Of a stretch of DNA of 64,000 nucleotides, positions 56,876 through 64,000 are shown piece after piece (position 1 is the first letter of the stretch; every line of letters begins with the position of its first letter). The position numbers were made by a program, and so were the translations under genes. The DNA comes from Brevundimonas sp. M20 (GTDB lineage Bacteria; Pseudomonadota; Alphaproteobacteria; Caulobacterales; Caulobacteraceae), in assembly GCF_006547065.1 (NCBI RefSeq), contig NZ_CP041243.1, positions 310,001 to 374,000 on the forward strand, given 5' to 3'. Under the pieces are notes generated by a model, which was not told where the DNA came from, searched no databases, and saw only the letters and a program-made list of their open reading frames with translations.

Positions 56876-57594
56876 GGCCGCACCGGTTCCACCGTCAGCA
56901 CGGTGGCGTCCGGCGCGCCCACCTCGCCGCCGGGGCAGGAACGCGGGTTGAAGGACAGGTCGTTGCAGATGCGCACCTCACGCAGCCGCACCCGGTCCGT
57001 GGTGGCGATGTAGACGCTGTCGCGCGGCAGGCCCGGGTTGGCGGCGGCGAAGGCGTCGCGCAGCTGGCCAGCGGTCATTCCTTCGCGCGGCATGGGGCGC
57101 GCCAGGCTGTCATACATCTGCGCCGACTGGGCGAAGTAGGCTTCCGGCGTGTCCCAGCCGCAGGTGCCGTGCGCGGCCCACTCATGCTGGACCAGATCGA
57201 CCGACGGCGTCCGGCACAGTTCGGCGCGTATGGTGGCGTCGGACACCCGCGTCGCCGCCCGGCAGTAGCGCGGATAGGGCCGCCCATCCGAGTTCGGCCA
57301 CAGGCCGTGCAGGGTCCAGCCGAACCTATTGGGCCCGGAACAGGCCATATCCCCCTGACCGTCCCCGCCGTTGCGGCAGGTCTCGGGCATCCAGGTCACC
57401 GCCAGCATGTGGAACAGGATCGGCCGGTCGGCGACCACATCCTCCGGCTTCACCGCCTCCATGTGCGGCGCGGGCAGGCGGGTCGGCAGGATGCAGCTCT
57501 CGACCGCCATGGGCGTCGCCGTCGGCGCGGTCATCACCGGGAGATCGCAACCCGGCAGGGCCAGCAGGGGCAGGAGGGCGATCAGGCGTTTCAT
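56872..57594 (-). CDS. RNase T2 family ribonuclease, predicted lipoprotein
   Basis: The protein has 240 residues. The signal [16 protein letters not shown] has lipobox LPGC (Cys16), so the enzyme is probably lipid-anchored in the periplasm or outer membrane, not soluble like E. coli RNase I. Both active-site blocks are intact: [13 protein letters not shown] (His96) and [17 protein letters not shown] (His137, Glu138, His142). Several Cys pairs fit the family disulfides. It would degrade RNA outside the cytoplasm for nucleotide salvage. Its start overlaps the stop of the upstream FAD protein by ATGA. Confidence 0.92.
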   Translation of the reverse strand: MKRLIALLPLLALPGCDLPVMTAPTATPMAVESCILPTRLPAPHMEAVKPEDVVADRPILFHMLAVTWMPETCRNGGDGQGDMACSGPNRFGWTLHGLWPNSDGRPYPRYCRAATRVSDATIRAELCRTPSVDLVQHEWAAHGTCGWDTPEAYFAQSAQMYDSLARPMPREGMTAGQLRDAFAAANPGLPRDSVYIATTDRVRLREVRICNDLSFNPRSCPGGEVGAPDATVLTVEPVRP

Positions 57595-58907
57595 ACGGGC
57601 GTTTCCGTCAGCGTCTTCACCACAGCCTCGATCCGCTTGCGGATGTCGGGCACGGCGATGGTTTCCCAGAAGGCGGCGCGGGCGGGCGGGCCCAGCACCA
57701 GCAGGCGTGGGTCCGGCGTGCCGTCGGCGGCCAGCACCCGACCCTCCGCGTCAAGGTCCAGTCCCAGCCGAAGGGCGTCCAGCCGCGCCCGGCCCGAGGC
57801 CAGCAGCGGTCCGGTCAGCGCGTCCTTCGCCGGGTCATGCCCCGGTCCGGTGCAGTCGATCAGCCAACGCGCCGTCAGCGGGGGTTGCGCCGGGCCGCTC
57901 CGGGGCTTCCAGGTCAGGGTCACGCCCTCGGCGTCCTGCTCGATCTTCGACACGCGCCCGGCCGCGACGGTCAGGCAGCCCGCCGTCTCCAGCGCGGTCA
58001 GGGCGGCGGCGATGCTGTCGGCTATGCGATGGCGATGCACGTCCCACCAGGGACGCAGGTGGCGCACCAGTCGCGCGCGGGTCGCGGTGTCGGCGTCACG
58101 CCACAGGTCGGCGGTGATCGGGCGCAGGCCTTCCATCACCCCGCGCCAGGTCGTCTCCTTCGCCAGCCGCCGAGCCTCGTGCAGTCGCTTCGACGGCGCC
58201 GCACGCAGCAGTTCGTCCGTGGGCGGCACGGGCGTGTCAGGCCGGGCCTCGTGGCCGCGTGGCGTCAGGCCCCGGCGCGACAGGGTCTTCGCCCGGCCGC
58301 GCCAGCCGCGGGCCTCCAGCCACAGCACCATGTCCACCATGGTCAGGCCGGTTCCGACCACGATCACATCATCCGTCTCGCCGATCCGGTCCAGCGCGCC
58401 GGGCGCCCAGCCGTCGGAGATGACCCGGCTTCCGGCCTCATCGGCCGCCGTCTTCGGCGCCGGGTTACCGGTGGCCAGAACCACGGCGTCGCCCGCGATG
58501 ACCTGGCCGTCAGCCAGTCTCACGGTGGTCCCTTCGACCGCCGCGGCTTCGCCGGTGATGCGGGTGATCAGGCCCGGATGGGCGGCGTCCACGGCCTTCA
58601 GCCGGTCCTGCACATAGAGGCCATACAGCCGCCGGGGCGCGAAGCTTTCGGGATCGGCGCGGTCCGGGTGGTTCGCCGCCAGCCAGTCGACGAAGTCGTC
58701 CGGACGCCCCTCCACCGCCGTCATCCGGTTGGCCCGCACGTTCAGCAGGTGGCCGTCGAACGGCGTGGAATAGGCGACGCCCAGCCCGAAGTCTCCGCCC
58801 CGGTCGATGACGGTCGAGGCGATCCCGCTCTCGGCCAGTCGCGCGGCCAGCATGGCGCCGGAGTAGCCTCCGCCCACGATCACGACATGCTGGATGTTCC
58901 CGGTCAC
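57591..58907 (-). CDS. FAD/NAD(P)-binding protein of the YdhS type (COG4529-like)
   Basis: The protein has 438 residues with a GTG start at 58907 supported by AAGGGGG. The FAD loop is HVVIVGGGYSGAMLAARLAE, and FDGHLLNVRANRMTAVEGRP plus VVGTGLTMVDMVLWLEARGW (second nucleotide loop) are the pattern of FAD-NAD(P)-binding pfam13454 proteins such as YdhS. The reaction is not known for the family; N-hydroxylation or oxidase roles have been proposed. It is first in an ATGA-coupled operon with the RNase T2 gene, an odd pairing. Confidence 0.85.
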   Translation of the reverse strand: MTGNIQHVVIVGGGYSGAMLAARLAESGIASTVIDRGGDFGLGVAYSTPFDGHLLNVRANRMTAVEGRPDDFVDWLAANHPDRADPESFAPRRLYGLYVQDRLKAVDAAHPGLITRITGEAAAVEGTTVRLADGQVIAGDAVVLATGNPAPKTAADEAGSRVISDGWAPGALDRIGETDDVIVVGTGLTMVDMVLWLEARGWRGRAKTLSRRGLTPRGHEARPDTPVPPTDELLRAAPSKRLHEARRLAKETTWRGVMEGLRPITADLWRDADTATRARLVRHLRPWWDVHRHRIADSIAAALTALETAGCLTVAAGRVSKIEQDAEGVTLTWKPRSGPAQPPLTARWLIDCTGPGHDPAKDALTGPLLASGRARLDALRLGLDLDAEGRVLAADGTPDPRLLVLGPPARAAFWETIAVPDIRKRIEAVVKTLTETPV

Positions 58908-58954
58908 GACGCCCCCTTTTGATCGGGTTCTGGACCGCGCCGGGAGGGGGGTCA

Positions 58955-58979
58955 AATCAGGAGATCAAATCTCCTGATT
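58955..58979 (-). terminator. Perfect 11-bp inverted repeat overlapping the mutase stop codon
   Basis: AATCAGGAGAT (58955-58965), loop CAA and ATCTCCTGATT (58969-58979) form a perfect hairpin that includes the last codons and stop of the phosphohexomutase. On the minus strand it is followed by TTGACCCC. It may act as a terminator or stabiliser of the mRNA end. Confidence 0.65.
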
Positions 58980-60464
58980 GTAGGCGCCGATCTCCTCGTA
59001 CTTCGCCAGACGAGGCTTCACCTCGTCGCGGAACAGGGCGCGCATGTCGTCTTCCGACCGCATGCTCTCGACCACCACCACCAGTTCCGGCTTGTTGGAC
59101 GATGCGCGGACCAGAACCCAGCTGCCGTCCTCAAGGTGCACGCGCACGCCGTTGACGGTGATGGCTTCCACGATCTTGCGGCCCAGGATTTCCCCGCCCG
59201 CATCGGCCAGCGCCTTGTACTCGGCCACGATCCGCTCGAGCACGCCGTACTTCAGCTCGTCGTCGCAGTGCGGCGACATGGTCAGGCTGGTCCAGGCGTC
59301 CGGCAGGGCCTGTTTCAGCTCCGACAGGCTCTTGCCCGGATTGCGGTCCAGCATGGCCAGAACGGCGCCCGCGGCCACGATGCCGTCGTCATAGCCGTGG
59401 CCCAGCGGGGCGTTGAAGAAGAAGTGGCCGGACTTCTCGAAGCCCGCCAGCGCGCCCAGCTCGGCCGTCTTGCGCTTGATGTAGCTGTGACCCGTCTTCC
59501 AGTAGACGGTCTCGGCCCCGTTGCCCTTCAGCACCTCATCGGTCTTGTAGAGGCCCGTCGACTTCACATCGACCACGAAGGTCGCGTTCGGATGCAGGGC
59601 CGACAGGTCGCGGCCCAGCATCAGGCCGATCTTGTCGGCGAAGATCTCCTCGCCGGTGTTGTCCACCACGCCGCAGCGGTCGCCGTCGCCGTCGAAGCCC
59701 AGCGCCAGATCGGCGCCGGTTTCCTTCACCCTGGCCGCCATCTGCACCAGCATGGCGTGATCTTCCGGGTTCGGATTGTATTTGGGGAAGGTGTAGTCGA
59801 GGTCCGTGTCCATCTCGATCACCTCGGCGCCCATCCGGCGCAGGGCTTCGGGGGCGAAGGCGCCGGCCGTGCCGTTGCCGCAGGCCGCCACCACCTTGAT
59901 CGGACGGGTCAGCTTCACCTTCGAGACGATGTCGGCGATGTATTTCTCGCGGAAGCCGTCGATGCGGGTCAGGGTCCCGCCGGCGCGCGCCACGCCCTGA
60001 TTTTCGAGCACGATCTCCTTCAGGCGGCCGATCTCGTCGGGGCCGAAGGTCAGCGGGGGATTGGCGCCCATCTTCACGCCGGTCCAGCCGTTCTCGTTGT
60101 GGCTGGCGGTGACCATGGCCACGCAGGGCGCACCCAGTTCGAACTGGGCGAAATAGGCCGTGGGCGACAGGGCCAGGCCGATGTCCAGCACCTCCATCCC
60201 GCCTTCCAGCAGGCCCAGGGTCAACGCCTGCTTCACCGACAGGGAATAGCTGCGGAAGTCGTGGCCCACGACGATCTTCGGCGTCTGGCCGATCTCGTGG
60301 ATATAGGTGGCCAGACCCAGGCCCAGCGCCTGGATGCCCAGCAGGTTGATTTCCTTCTCCAGCACCCAGCGCGCGTCGTACTCGCGGAAGCCGGTCGCCT
60401 TCACCAGAGGGGTGATCTCGTACTCGGCGGTGTTGGGACGAAGGTCGGCGCGGGGCTTCAGCAT
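58965..60464 (-). CDS. Phosphomannomutase/phosphoglucomutase
   Basis: The protein has 499 residues from ATG 60464; the 37-residue in-frame extension upstream is not homologous. It belongs to the alpha-D-phosphohexomutase family. The phosphoserine loop is MVTASHNENGWTG (Ser121), the metal loop GFDGDGDRCGVVDN, the sugar loop FEKSGHFFFN and the phosphate loop VRASSNKPELVVVVE. It interconverts hexose 1- and 6-phosphates and supplies GDP-mannose or UDP-glucose synthesis, beside galU. It is longer than AlgC. It diverges from gpmA. Confidence 0.93.
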   Translation of the reverse strand: MLKPRADLRPNTAEYEITPLVKATGFREYDARWVLEKEINLLGIQALGLGLATYIHEIGQTPKIVVGHDFRSYSLSVKQALTLGLLEGGMEVLDIGLALSPTAYFAQFELGAPCVAMVTASHNENGWTGVKMGANPPLTFGPDEIGRLKEIVLENQGVARAGGTLTRIDGFREKYIADIVSKVKLTRPIKVVAACGNGTAGAFAPEALRRMGAEVIEMDTDLDYTFPKYNPNPEDHAMLVQMAARVKETGADLALGFDGDGDRCGVVDNTGEEIFADKIGLMLGRDLSALHPNATFVVDVKSTGLYKTDEVLKGNGAETVYWKTGHSYIKRKTAELGALAGFEKSGHFFFNAPLGHGYDDGIVAAGAVLAMLDRNPGKSLSELKQALPDAWTSLTMSPHCDDELKYGVLERIVAEYKALADAGGEILGRKIVEAITVNGVRVHLEDGSWVLVRASSNKPELVVVVESMRSEDDMRALFRDEVKPRLAKYEEIGAYNQEI

Positions 60465-60647
60465 GGAATGTCCTGTTTTGCCGGACCGATGCGGTCCCGG
60501 CGAAGGTGCGCCTTGATAGCCCCGGCGGCTCGGGCGCCGCAACAACGCGCGAACGTCGTGATGGGTGCGAACCATCGTGGACGGTCCAGAGCTTGACCCC
60601 TTTCAACCCCCGGCCTACCCCCGATGCACAGACTTTCGGAGACCCGC

Positions 60648-61367
60648 ATGCCCCGCCTGATCCTGCTGCGCCATGGCCAGAGCCAGTGGAACCTCGAAAA
60701 CCGCTTCACCGGCTGGGTCGATGTGGACCTGACCGCCGAGGGCGAGGCGCAGGCGCGTCGCGGCGGCGAACTGATCGCGGAAGCCGGTTTCAAGCCTGCC
60801 GTCATGTTCACCTCGGTCCTGCGTCGGGCCAAACGCACCGGCGCCCTGGCGCTGGACTCGGCGGGTCTGAGGGATGTTCCGGTAGTCGAGGACTGGCGTC
60901 TGAACGAGCGCCACTACGGCGGCCTGACCGGGCTGGACAAGGCCGAGACCGCCGCCAAACACGGCGAGGATCAGGTGAAGATCTGGCGCCGCAGCTATGA
61001 CATTCCGCCGCCTCCGCTGGCGCCGGGCGGCGAATGGGACTTCACCACGGACCCGCGCTACGCCGGCAAGGCCATTCCGGACACCGAGAGCCTGAAGACC
61101 ACGCTGGATCGCGTCCTGCCCTACTGGGACGCCGACATCGCCCCGCGCCTCAGGGCCGGCGAGGACGTGCTGATCGCCGCCCACGGCAATTCGCTGCGGG
61201 CTATCGTCAAGCACCTGTTCAACGCGCCCGACGATCAGATCGTCGGCGTCGAGATCCCGACCGGCAACCCGCTGGAGATCGATCTGGACGCGTCGCTGAC
61301 CCCGACCGCCGCCCGCTATCTGGACGACAGCCGAGCCACCCCGCTGCCGCCGATCGCCGGAGCCTGA
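60648..61367 (+). CDS. gpmA: 2,3-bisphosphoglycerate-dependent phosphoglycerate mutase
   Basis: The protein has 239 residues from ATG 60648 with CGGAGA upstream. The phosphohistidine motif LLRHGQSQWNLENRFTGWVD (His9), RLNERHYGGLTGLDKAETA with catalytic Glu, and the second His in AAHGNSLRAIVKHL are complete. It interconverts 3- and 2-phosphoglycerate in glycolysis. The start of the ribD-like gene is four bases after its stop, so they form one operon. Confidence 0.95.
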   Translation: MPRLILLRHGQSQWNLENRFTGWVDVDLTAEGEAQARRGGELIAEAGFKPAVMFTSVLRRAKRTGALALDSAGLRDVPVVEDWRLNERHYGGLTGLDKAETAAKHGEDQVKIWRRSYDIPPPPLAPGGEWDFTTDPRYAGKAIPDTESLKTTLDRVLPYWDADIAPRLRAGEDVLIAAHGNSLRAIVKHLFNAPDDQIVGVEIPTGNPLEIDLDASLTPTAARYLDDSRATPLPPIAGA

Positions 61368-61370
61368 GCC

Positions 61371-62009
61371 ATGACCACCGCTCAGCAGGCCTCCGACGAC
61401 ATCCGTTTCATGGGCCGGGCCATCGCGCTCGCCAGGGCGCGGATGGGCCAGACCTGGCCGAACCCGGCGGTCGGCTGCGTGATCGTCAAGGACGGCGAGG
61501 TCGTGTCCGAGGCCGCCACGGCCCCCGGCGGCCGCCCCCATGCCGAGGAACAGGCGGTCCCCGCGGCGGGCGAGAAGGCGAAGGGCGCGACCGCCTATGT
61601 GACCATGGAGCCCTGCGGAGCCCGCTCATCGGGCCGCACCTCCTGCTCGCACTTCCTGATGGACGCGGGCGTGACCCGCGTGGTCGTGGCCGCTGTCGAT
61701 CCCTCGCCCTTCGCCTCGGGCCGGGGCGTCGAGCGGCTGACCAAGGCCGGGCTGGAGGTCGAAACCGGCCTGCTCTCGCAGGAGGCCGCCGTCCTGTACG
61801 AAGGCTATCTGCACCGGGTCGAGACCGGCCGCCCCATGGTTCGCATCAGCGAGACCGGCGAGGGCTTCGACGCCCGCTTCGCCGCCTCGTCGCGCGCGGA
61901 CCTGTCGACCGAACTCAAGCGACTGGGCGAGGCCGGTTACACCCGTCTGTGGGTCGGCCCCGGCGAACTGGCCGAAGCCCTGCGCGAACAGGGCCTGCTG
62001 ACCAGCTAG
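61371..62009 (+). CDS. Free-standing RibD-type deaminase domain protein
   Basis: The protein has 212 residues. WPNPAVGCVIVKDGEVV, the zinc site HAEE (His57, Glu59), TMEPCGARSSGRTSC (Cys82, Cys92), and VDPSPFASGRGVERLTKAGL match the deaminase half of RibD, which deaminates a riboflavin intermediate. The spacing between the two Cys is one residue longer than PCSHxGRTPPC. The reductase domain is missing; only a short helical remnant remains (STELKRLGEAGYTRLWVGPG). It may be a divergent RibD with a separate reductase, or another cytidine-like deaminase. Coupled to gpmA. Confidence 0.83.
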   Translation: MTTAQQASDDIRFMGRAIALARARMGQTWPNPAVGCVIVKDGEVVSEAATAPGGRPHAEEQAVPAAGEKAKGATAYVTMEPCGARSSGRTSCSHFLMDAGVTRVVVAAVDPSPFASGRGVERLTKAGLEVETGLLSQEAAVLYEGYLHRVETGRPMVRISETGEGFDARFAASSRADLSTELKRLGEAGYTRLWVGPGELAEALREQGLLTS

Positions 62010-62068
62010 CTCACGACAGGGCATTAGAAACACACGTTTTTTTAAGTCGCCTGTGCCAATCCGGGGCA

Positions 62069-63343
62069 ATGTCGGGAAGTAATGCCCAAACCCCGGCCGC
62101 CAGAAAGCGGCTGACGCAACAGGAACTGGACGCCATCTGCGTCCGGCACGACCGTCTGTGGCAGGCCAAGCCGGGGGGCGCCCGCGCGGTCTTCGCCTGG
62201 ATGGACCTGACGGGCCTGTCTCTGGCCGGGCGCAATCTGGCCGACGCCGATTTCGCCGCCGCTTGCCTGATCGACTGCGACCTGACCGGCGCGCGGCTCG
62301 ATAACGCGACCTTCTTCGGGGCCGACATGCAGGACGCCGTCTTCCGGGACGCCAGCATGCGACGGGCCGATCTGCGCGGCGCCTGCCTGCGCGGCGCGGA
62401 CCTGACCGGCGCGGACCTGTTCGAGGCGGACCTGCGCGAAGGCACCATCGCCGCGGCGGACTCCCGGCTCGGCTTCCGGGTGGTCGAGGCCCGCTCCATT
62501 CGCGACACCACGGCCCAGGGGGCCTGTCTGGCGGGCGCAAATCTGGAGCGATCCAAGCTGACCGGCGTCATCGCTGTGGCCGCCGACTTTTCGGACGCGG
62601 TGATGAAGGACTGCAAACTGGTCCGCGCCAACCTGAAACAGGCCAGCTTCAAGGGCGCGAACCTCGCCGGCGCCGACCTGTCCGGCGCGGACCTGACGGG
62701 CGCCGACCTGCGTGACGCCGTACTGGTCGGGGTGAAATCCGCCATGTGGCGCACCGACGGCGCCGATATGGCCGGCGCCCTGACGGACAACCGGTCCGCC
62801 GGTGAGCCGGTGGGCAAGATGCCCGCCGCCGAGATGCTGTCCGAACATGCCCAGTGGTGCGAGACCGGCGGCGCCTCGGGCCAGCCGTCCGTCTTCGACG
62901 GCGTCGACCTGCGGGCGCTGAAGTCCATCCGCGGCTACAATCTGACGGCCCTGTCGGCCAAGGGCGCTGTTTTCTACGGCCTCGACATGGGCGGAGTGCA
63001 GCTTCAGGGCGCGCATCTGGAAGGCGCCGACCTGCGCTCGGTCAACCTGCGCGGCGCCGATCTGCGCGGCGCCCGTCTGGCCCGGTCCCGTCTCGACGGC
63101 TCGGACCTGCGCGAGGCCCAGCTCGGGCCCTTGATGATCGCCGCCGACCGCCTGATGCCCGCCGACCTGACCGGCGCCAGCCTCAAGGGCGCGGACCTCT
63201 CGGGCGCGGACATGAAGCGCGCCAACCTGACCGACGCCGCTCTGAATCGGGCGATCCTGCACGGCGCCAGCCTGCGCCAGGCCGAGCTTCGCGGCGCCGC
63301 CACCTTCGGCGCCAAGGGCCTGGACGCGGCGCTTCAGGCATAG
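62069..63343 (+). CDS. Pentapeptide-repeat protein
   Basis: The protein has 424 residues from ATG 62069; upstream in-frame sequence is a shadow of gpmA and the ribD-like gene. Two blocks of A(D/N)LxG-type repeats (about 48-225 and 290-415, for instance ADLRGACLRGADLTGADLF and ANLAGADLSGADLTGADLR) form a right-handed quadrilateral beta-helix. A non-repeat region (about 226-285) lies between and contains CETGG. The N-terminal 45 residues are helical. There is no signal or membrane segment. Related proteins shield DNA gyrase or act as scaffolds; the role here is unknown. A terminator follows. Confidence 0.88.
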   Translation: MSGSNAQTPAARKRLTQQELDAICVRHDRLWQAKPGGARAVFAWMDLTGLSLAGRNLADADFAAACLIDCDLTGARLDNATFFGADMQDAVFRDASMRRADLRGACLRGADLTGADLFEADLREGTIAAADSRLGFRVVEARSIRDTTAQGACLAGANLERSKLTGVIAVAADFSDAVMKDCKLVRANLKQASFKGANLAGADLSGADLTGADLRDAVLVGVKSAMWRTDGADMAGALTDNRSAGEPVGKMPAAEMLSEHAQWCETGGASGQPSVFDGVDLRALKSIRGYNLTALSAKGAVFYGLDMGGVQLQGAHLEGADLRSVNLRGADLRGARLARSRLDGSDLREAQLGPLMIAADRLMPADLTGASLKGADLSGADMKRANLTDAALNRAILHGASLRQAELRGAATFGAKGLDAALQA

Positions 63344-63346
63344 AAA

Positions 63347-63381
63347 AGGGGCGACGCATCGCGCCGCCCCTCTCTTCTTTT
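63347..63381 (+). terminator. Rho-independent terminator after the pentapeptide gene
   Basis: AGGGGCG (63347-63353) pairs with CGCCCCT (63365-63371) with an 11-base loop, followed by CTCTTCTTTT. It ends the gpmA operon. Confidence 0.8.
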
Positions 63382-63396
63382 GGCCTGGCGCCTGTC

Positions 63397-63410
63397 GGCT
63401 GCTTGAGGCC
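63397..63410. repeat. Short copy of dispersed intergenic element
   Basis: GGCTGCTTGAGGCC matches the core of the copies at 36280 and 31151, and in part that at 14298. It stands between the convergent pentapeptide and Hsp20 genes. Only the core is conserved here. Confidence 0.5.
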
Positions 63411-63454
63411 GGGTTCGGCCAACCTTCAGGGTTCGGCTTCTGGTCTGACGACGC

Positions 63455-63922
63455 TTACGCCGCCTTGGTCTTCTTGTCTTCGATCAGCTTCGAACCGCCG
63501 CCGATCTCGATACGGCGGGGCTTCAGCGCTTCCGGCAGTTCACGGGCCAGCTCGATGGACAGCAGGCCGTTCGCCAGGTCGGCGGTCTTCACGACCACAT
63601 AATCGGCCAACTGGAACCGGCGCTCGAAATCGCGCTCGGCCAGACCGCGGTGCAGGAAGTTGCGCTCGGCGCCCGCATCGTCATTGGCGGTCTTGCGACC
63701 GGTCACGGTGAGCAGGTTCTCCTTCACCTCGATGTTCAGCTCGTCAGGCGTGAAGCCAGCGACGGCGATCTCGATGCGATAGGCGTTCTCGCCGGTGGTC
63801 TCGATGTTGTAGGGCGGCCAACCGTTCTCCTGGCTGGTGCGCGCGGCGCTTTCCAGCAGACTGGCCAGACGGTCGAAGCCGACGGCCGAACGGTAGAGCG
63901 GCGAGAAATCATAGGTACGCAT
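63455..63922 (-). CDS. Small heat-shock protein, Hsp20/IbpA family
   Basis: The protein has 155 residues. [20 protein letters not shown] is the class A N-terminus of rhizobial-type sHsps. The alpha-crystallin domain (about 35-130) has [26 protein letters not shown] and [20 protein letters not shown], and [15 protein letters not shown] holds the conserved GxL core. It is an ATP-independent holdase for unfolding proteins. The C-terminal tail is basic. AGGAGG precedes the ATG, inside a possible thermosensor hairpin. Confidence 0.95.
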   Translation of the reverse strand: MRTYDFSPLYRSAVGFDRLASLLESAARTSQENGWPPYNIETTGENAYRIEIAVAGFTPDELNIEVKENLLTVTGRKTANDDAGAERNFLHRGLAERDFERRFQLADYVVVKTADLANGLLSIELARELPEALKPRRIEIGGGSKLIEDKKTKAA

Positions 63923-63960
63923 GTGTCATCCTCCTGAGGATCAGCAAGGTTGTCGGTCCT
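63923..63960 (-). promoter_or_regulatory. Candidate ROSE-like RNA thermometer in the hsp20 leader
   Basis: On the minus strand the leader reads TTGCT (63947-63943), then ATCCTC (63941-63936) and AGGAGGAT, seven bases before ATG. ATCCT can pair with AGGAT, and TTGCT can pair with AGGA through the G-G pair typical of ROSE elements. Either pairing hides the Shine-Dalgarno at low temperature. The upstream hairpins of a full ROSE element would lie partly beyond the window. Confidence 0.5.
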
Positions 63961-64000
63961 GCGGTTTGTTGCCCGGACCGAGGATGGGAGTTCGGCTCGT

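Noticed and set aside
61034..62068. A 345-residue N-terminal extension of the pentapeptide protein
   Set aside because: It overlaps gpmA and the deaminase in another frame and is an Arg-rich shadow. The ATG at 62069 begins real sequence.

Overview
The window is a 64-kb piece of a high-GC alphaproteobacterial chromosome. The best guess is Caulobacterales, and Brevundimonas-like within it. The reasons are the RegB/RegA redox pair beside a Sco protein, DUF2794, an EipA (DUF1134) protein, an IF3 that appears to start with AUU-Arg-Arg-Pro, a Cys-type intracellular PHA depolymerase and the sucC-sucD-sucA-sucB order. The genus is an inference. About 58 protein genes are densely packed. I see no rRNA, tRNA, CRISPR array, insertion sequence or prophage.

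Left part (1-19.9 kb): the 3' part of a Kef-type antiporter; a TetR regulator; a Rieske oxygenase; a secreted alpha/beta hydrolase; a class A PBP facing a YgjP-like protease and PhaZ; sco diverging from regB-regA; a small membrane protein and a DUF2141 protein; and a carotenoid-oxygenase family enzyme with a Tat-like leader. Then come LytTR and TetR regulators diverging from a TonB-dependent receptor, followed by an MFS permease. The last group could form an uptake and cleavage route for a hydrophobic compound, which is a hypothesis.

Middle (19.9-41.6 kb): sucCD and sucAB, each pair followed by a strong terminator, with an E2 that carries two lipoyl domains; DUF2007; a CaiB-type CoA-transferase and glutaryl-CoA dehydrogenase (glutarate degradation); small unknown proteins; a response regulator, histidine kinase and Do-like protease operon (envelope stress); DUF2794; a Bax-inhibitor-1 protein; an RNA 2',3'-cyclic phosphodiesterase with a GNAT acetyltransferase; a UDP-sulfoquinovose-synthase-like enzyme with a second SDR; and two exported proteins.

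Right part (41.6-64 kb): a ChrA-type transporter; a pheS-unknown gene-pheT operon; rplT and rpmI; an S9 peptidase; infC; a GT9 glycosyltransferase; then a sugar-nucleotide block (galU, glmS, glmM, phosphohexomutase, gpmA) with a lipoprotein RNase T2 inside it; a free-standing RibD-like deaminase; a pentapeptide-repeat protein; and an Hsp20 whose leader looks like a ROSE-type RNA thermometer.

The most interesting non-coding pattern is at the ten convergent gene junctions. Three pairs share a four-base palindromic stop (CTAG, CTAG, TTAA). Four others carry copies of one small dispersed repeat with the core GCTGCTTGAGG. No complete new defence or mobile system was found.
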